64,000 bases of DNA from the NCBI RefSeq assembly GCF_002920535.1, contig NZ_PQSS01000018.1, positions 47,508 through 111,507 of the forward strand, read 5' to 3'. The DNA is from Streptomyces sp. Ru71 (GTDB lineage Bacteria; Actinomycetota; Actinomycetes; Streptomycetales; Streptomycetaceae). The notes under the pieces are model-generated. The model saw only the letters and a list, made by a program, of their open reading frames with translations. It made no database searches and had not been told where the DNA came from. The translations under genes and the position numbers were made by a program. Shown here piece by piece: positions 62,795-64,000 of this stretch; position 1 is the first letter of the stretch, and each line of letters begins with the position of its first letter.

Positions 62795-63191
62795 GGTGGG
62801 GCCCTTTCTCGGGGGGTGCAGTCCTTGACCGGCCGGCTTGTACCTTCGTACGAATGCTTCTCGGCCCCGGATACGGGGAAGTCTACGAAGCGGCCGACCG
62901 TCAGCAACGATACCGGCACACGGGAAGGCCCCCACGGGACGGGGGCGTGGCCGGAAGGTAGCGTCTGGGAGGAAGCTACTCGGGAACGCGGTGGACGCGC
63001 GGTGCGTTTCCGGGGTGGAAGCCCATGTGGGAGCCCTTGAGGAGTAGGCGCGGGGGCGCATGTGGGACGACCGTCGTCACAGCCGTAGTCACCTAGGGGA
63101 AGACGCTCTCTTGATGCCGGACCGCAGTCTGCGACTCCTCACGTTCCCATCGCACCCGGCCCGGGCGGGCCAGACAGGGGAGCGTGGCACC
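62795..63191. other. Divergent control region between purN and the 63192 gene
   Basis: A 397-base gap that includes the purN leader. It contains a perfect 10-base palindrome TTCGTACGAA at 62845-62854 and an inverted repeat CCCCG-GATA-CGGGG at 62865-62878, either of which could be regulatory. I searched it for a ZTP-type motif and found none. If the plus-strand gene begins at ATG 63060 instead of 63192, the gap is 265 bases. Confidence 0.55.
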
Positions 63192-63893
63192 GTGCTGCTG
63201 CGGGAGCGGCCCACCTCGCCGCCCGAGGCGCCCGGTTCGGACGGGCAGGGTCGCGACGGAGAGGGCCGCCAGGACGACAACCCCTTCGCCCCGCCGCCGG
63301 AGGGCACCCCGGACCGCCCGTGGCAGCCGCGGCACCCCGCGGGCGGGGACGGCCAGGGCAGGGACGGCCGGGGTGGTGACGGACAGGGCGGCGGTTCGCC
63401 CTGGGGCCGGTGGAGCGACCGGCAGCCGGACCGCTCCGCGGGCGGCTTCGGCGAGCGGCCGGGCGGCGGCCCCGAGCAACCGGCCGGCGGCGGGAGCGGC
63501 CCCGCGATGCGCTGGGACCCCTCCGACCCGGTGCAGCGACGCGCCCGCTACTCGCTGCTGTGCGGAATGTGGGCCTTCTTCTTCGCGCTGTTCGGCTGGC
63601 CCTACGTGGCCCTGCTGCTGGGCGCGCTGGCCCTGTACTGGGGCATCAGCGGGCTGCGCGGCAGAAACCGGTCCGGCTCCTCCGACAGCACGGGCCGCCC
63701 GCAGACCACGGCCGCGGTCAGCGGCCTCGTCACGGCGTCCCTCGCCCTCGCCCTGGTCGCGGCGGGCTTCGTGTCGCAGCTGGTCTACCGCGACTACTAC
63801 ACGTGCACGAACGACGCCCTGACCAACGAGGCGAAGCAGTCCTGCAAGCAACTCCTGCCGTCGGAACTGCGGGGTTTCCTGGGCGAGGGCTGA
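63192..63893 (+). CDS. Gly/Pro-rich membrane protein of unknown function
   Basis: Protein of 233 residues from GTG 63192 (GGGGAG about 12 bases upstream); an upstream ATG at 63060 is also in frame. The first 110 residues are Gly/Asp/Gln/Arg/Pro-rich ([28 protein letters not shown]) with no regular fold. Two membrane segments follow ([34 protein letters not shown] and [23 protein letters not shown], in parts), then a tail with two Cys ([18 protein letters not shown]). Divergent from purN. Function unknown. Confidence 0.72.
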   Translation: MLLRERPTSPPEAPGSDGQGRDGEGRQDDNPFAPPPEGTPDRPWQPRHPAGGDGQGRDGRGGDGQGGGSPWGRWSDRQPDRSAGGFGERPGGGPEQPAGGGSGPAMRWDPSDPVQRRARYSLLCGMWAFFFALFGWPYVALLLGALALYWGISGLRGRNRSGSSDSTGRPQTTAAVSGLVTASLALALVAAGFVSQLVYRDYYTCTNDALTNEAKQSCKQLLPSELRGFLGEG

Positions 63894-64000
63894 CAGGCGC
63901 CTACCGGTTGCCTCCGGGGGTGGGGGGCGGGTCGGTGTTCTTGGCGGGTCGGGTGGGGGGTTGTGGGTCCGGGGTTTGTCGGTTGGGGGTTTGTGGCCCG
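63894..64000. other. G/T-rich low-complexity end of the window
   Basis: The last 107 bases have no recognisable gene and are rich in GGGGG, GGTTTG and GGGTT words. They may be the start of an intergenic region that continues beyond the window. Confidence 0.5.

Noticed and set aside
62795..63191. Second ZTP riboswitch upstream of purN-purH
   Set aside because: None of the ordered motif pieces (CGTGACTGG, GGGGAGCG, GCGCCTGGGC) occur there on the minus strand.

Overview
The window is high-GC, gene-dense chromosomal DNA from a Streptomyces species. Actinobacterial traits include GTG/TTG starts, start-stop overlaps and strong GC3 bias. From memory, the gene order (sdhCDAB, DacC-type carboxypeptidase, trpS, glyA, choline/betaine operon, mdh, folD, purH-purN) matches the core region of S. 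coelicolor around SCO4812-SCO4869. I saw no insertion sequence, prophage, integrase or CRISPR array. This looks like conserved core with lineage-specific insertions.

Layout. 1-10.6 kb: 5' end of an acyl-CoA mutase, an L,D-transpeptidase lipoprotein, two paralogous ECF-sigma/membrane-partner cassettes (the second with a 62-residue repeat peptide between the two genes), four uncharacterised genes (two of them paralogs), a GH20 hexosaminidase and an OHCU decarboxylase. 10.9-14.4 kb: succinate dehydrogenase sdhCDAB with a strong terminator. 14.4-17.3 kb: VOC protein, then a three-gene operon ending in a TetR gene, preceded by a promoter embedded in palindromes, then a Uma2-type protein. 17.3-25.7 kb: orphan peptide-binding protein, metallophosphoesterase, small membrane protein, D,D-carboxypeptidase, YihY protein, a DprE1/DprE2-like pair and a LigT-like protein. 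25.9-31.3 kb: trpS, a membrane-anchored unknown, a PAS-GAF-PP2C phosphatase, and glyA behind a ZTP riboswitch; glyA carries an apparent one-base deletion.

31.4-40.2 kb: a histidine kinase without a response regulator, a YgiC/lipoprotein pair, an EamA-like transporter, a secreted nuclease-like protein, and a MocR regulator divergent from two AhpD-like proteins and a PEP-mutase-family enzyme. 40.2-47.5 kb: choline uptake and oxidation operon (betB, betA, ATPase, double permease, binding protein), divergent from a MarR-GNAT fusion. 48.6-49.8 kb: an atypical tRNA-Gly(UCC) and mdh. 50.2-54.3 kb: two paralogous HTH-membrane proteins and a complete two-component system. 54.4-56.6 kb: folD, a DUF3017-like protein and a proline-rich membrane protein. 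56.8-59.7 kb: an FHA protein coupled to a kinase fused to an extracellular lytic-transglycosylase-like domain, then a small secreted inhibitor-like protein. 59.7-64 kb: a membrane protein, purH-purN and a second membrane protein.

Connections. Several blocks serve one-carbon and purine metabolism (glyA with a ZTP riboswitch, folD, purN, purH), the TCA cycle (sdh, mdh) and the cell surface (L,D-transpeptidase, carboxypeptidase, kinase-transglycosylase fusion). Regulators are often next to their presumed operators. All functional assignments come from reading protein motifs by eye; no database search was run.
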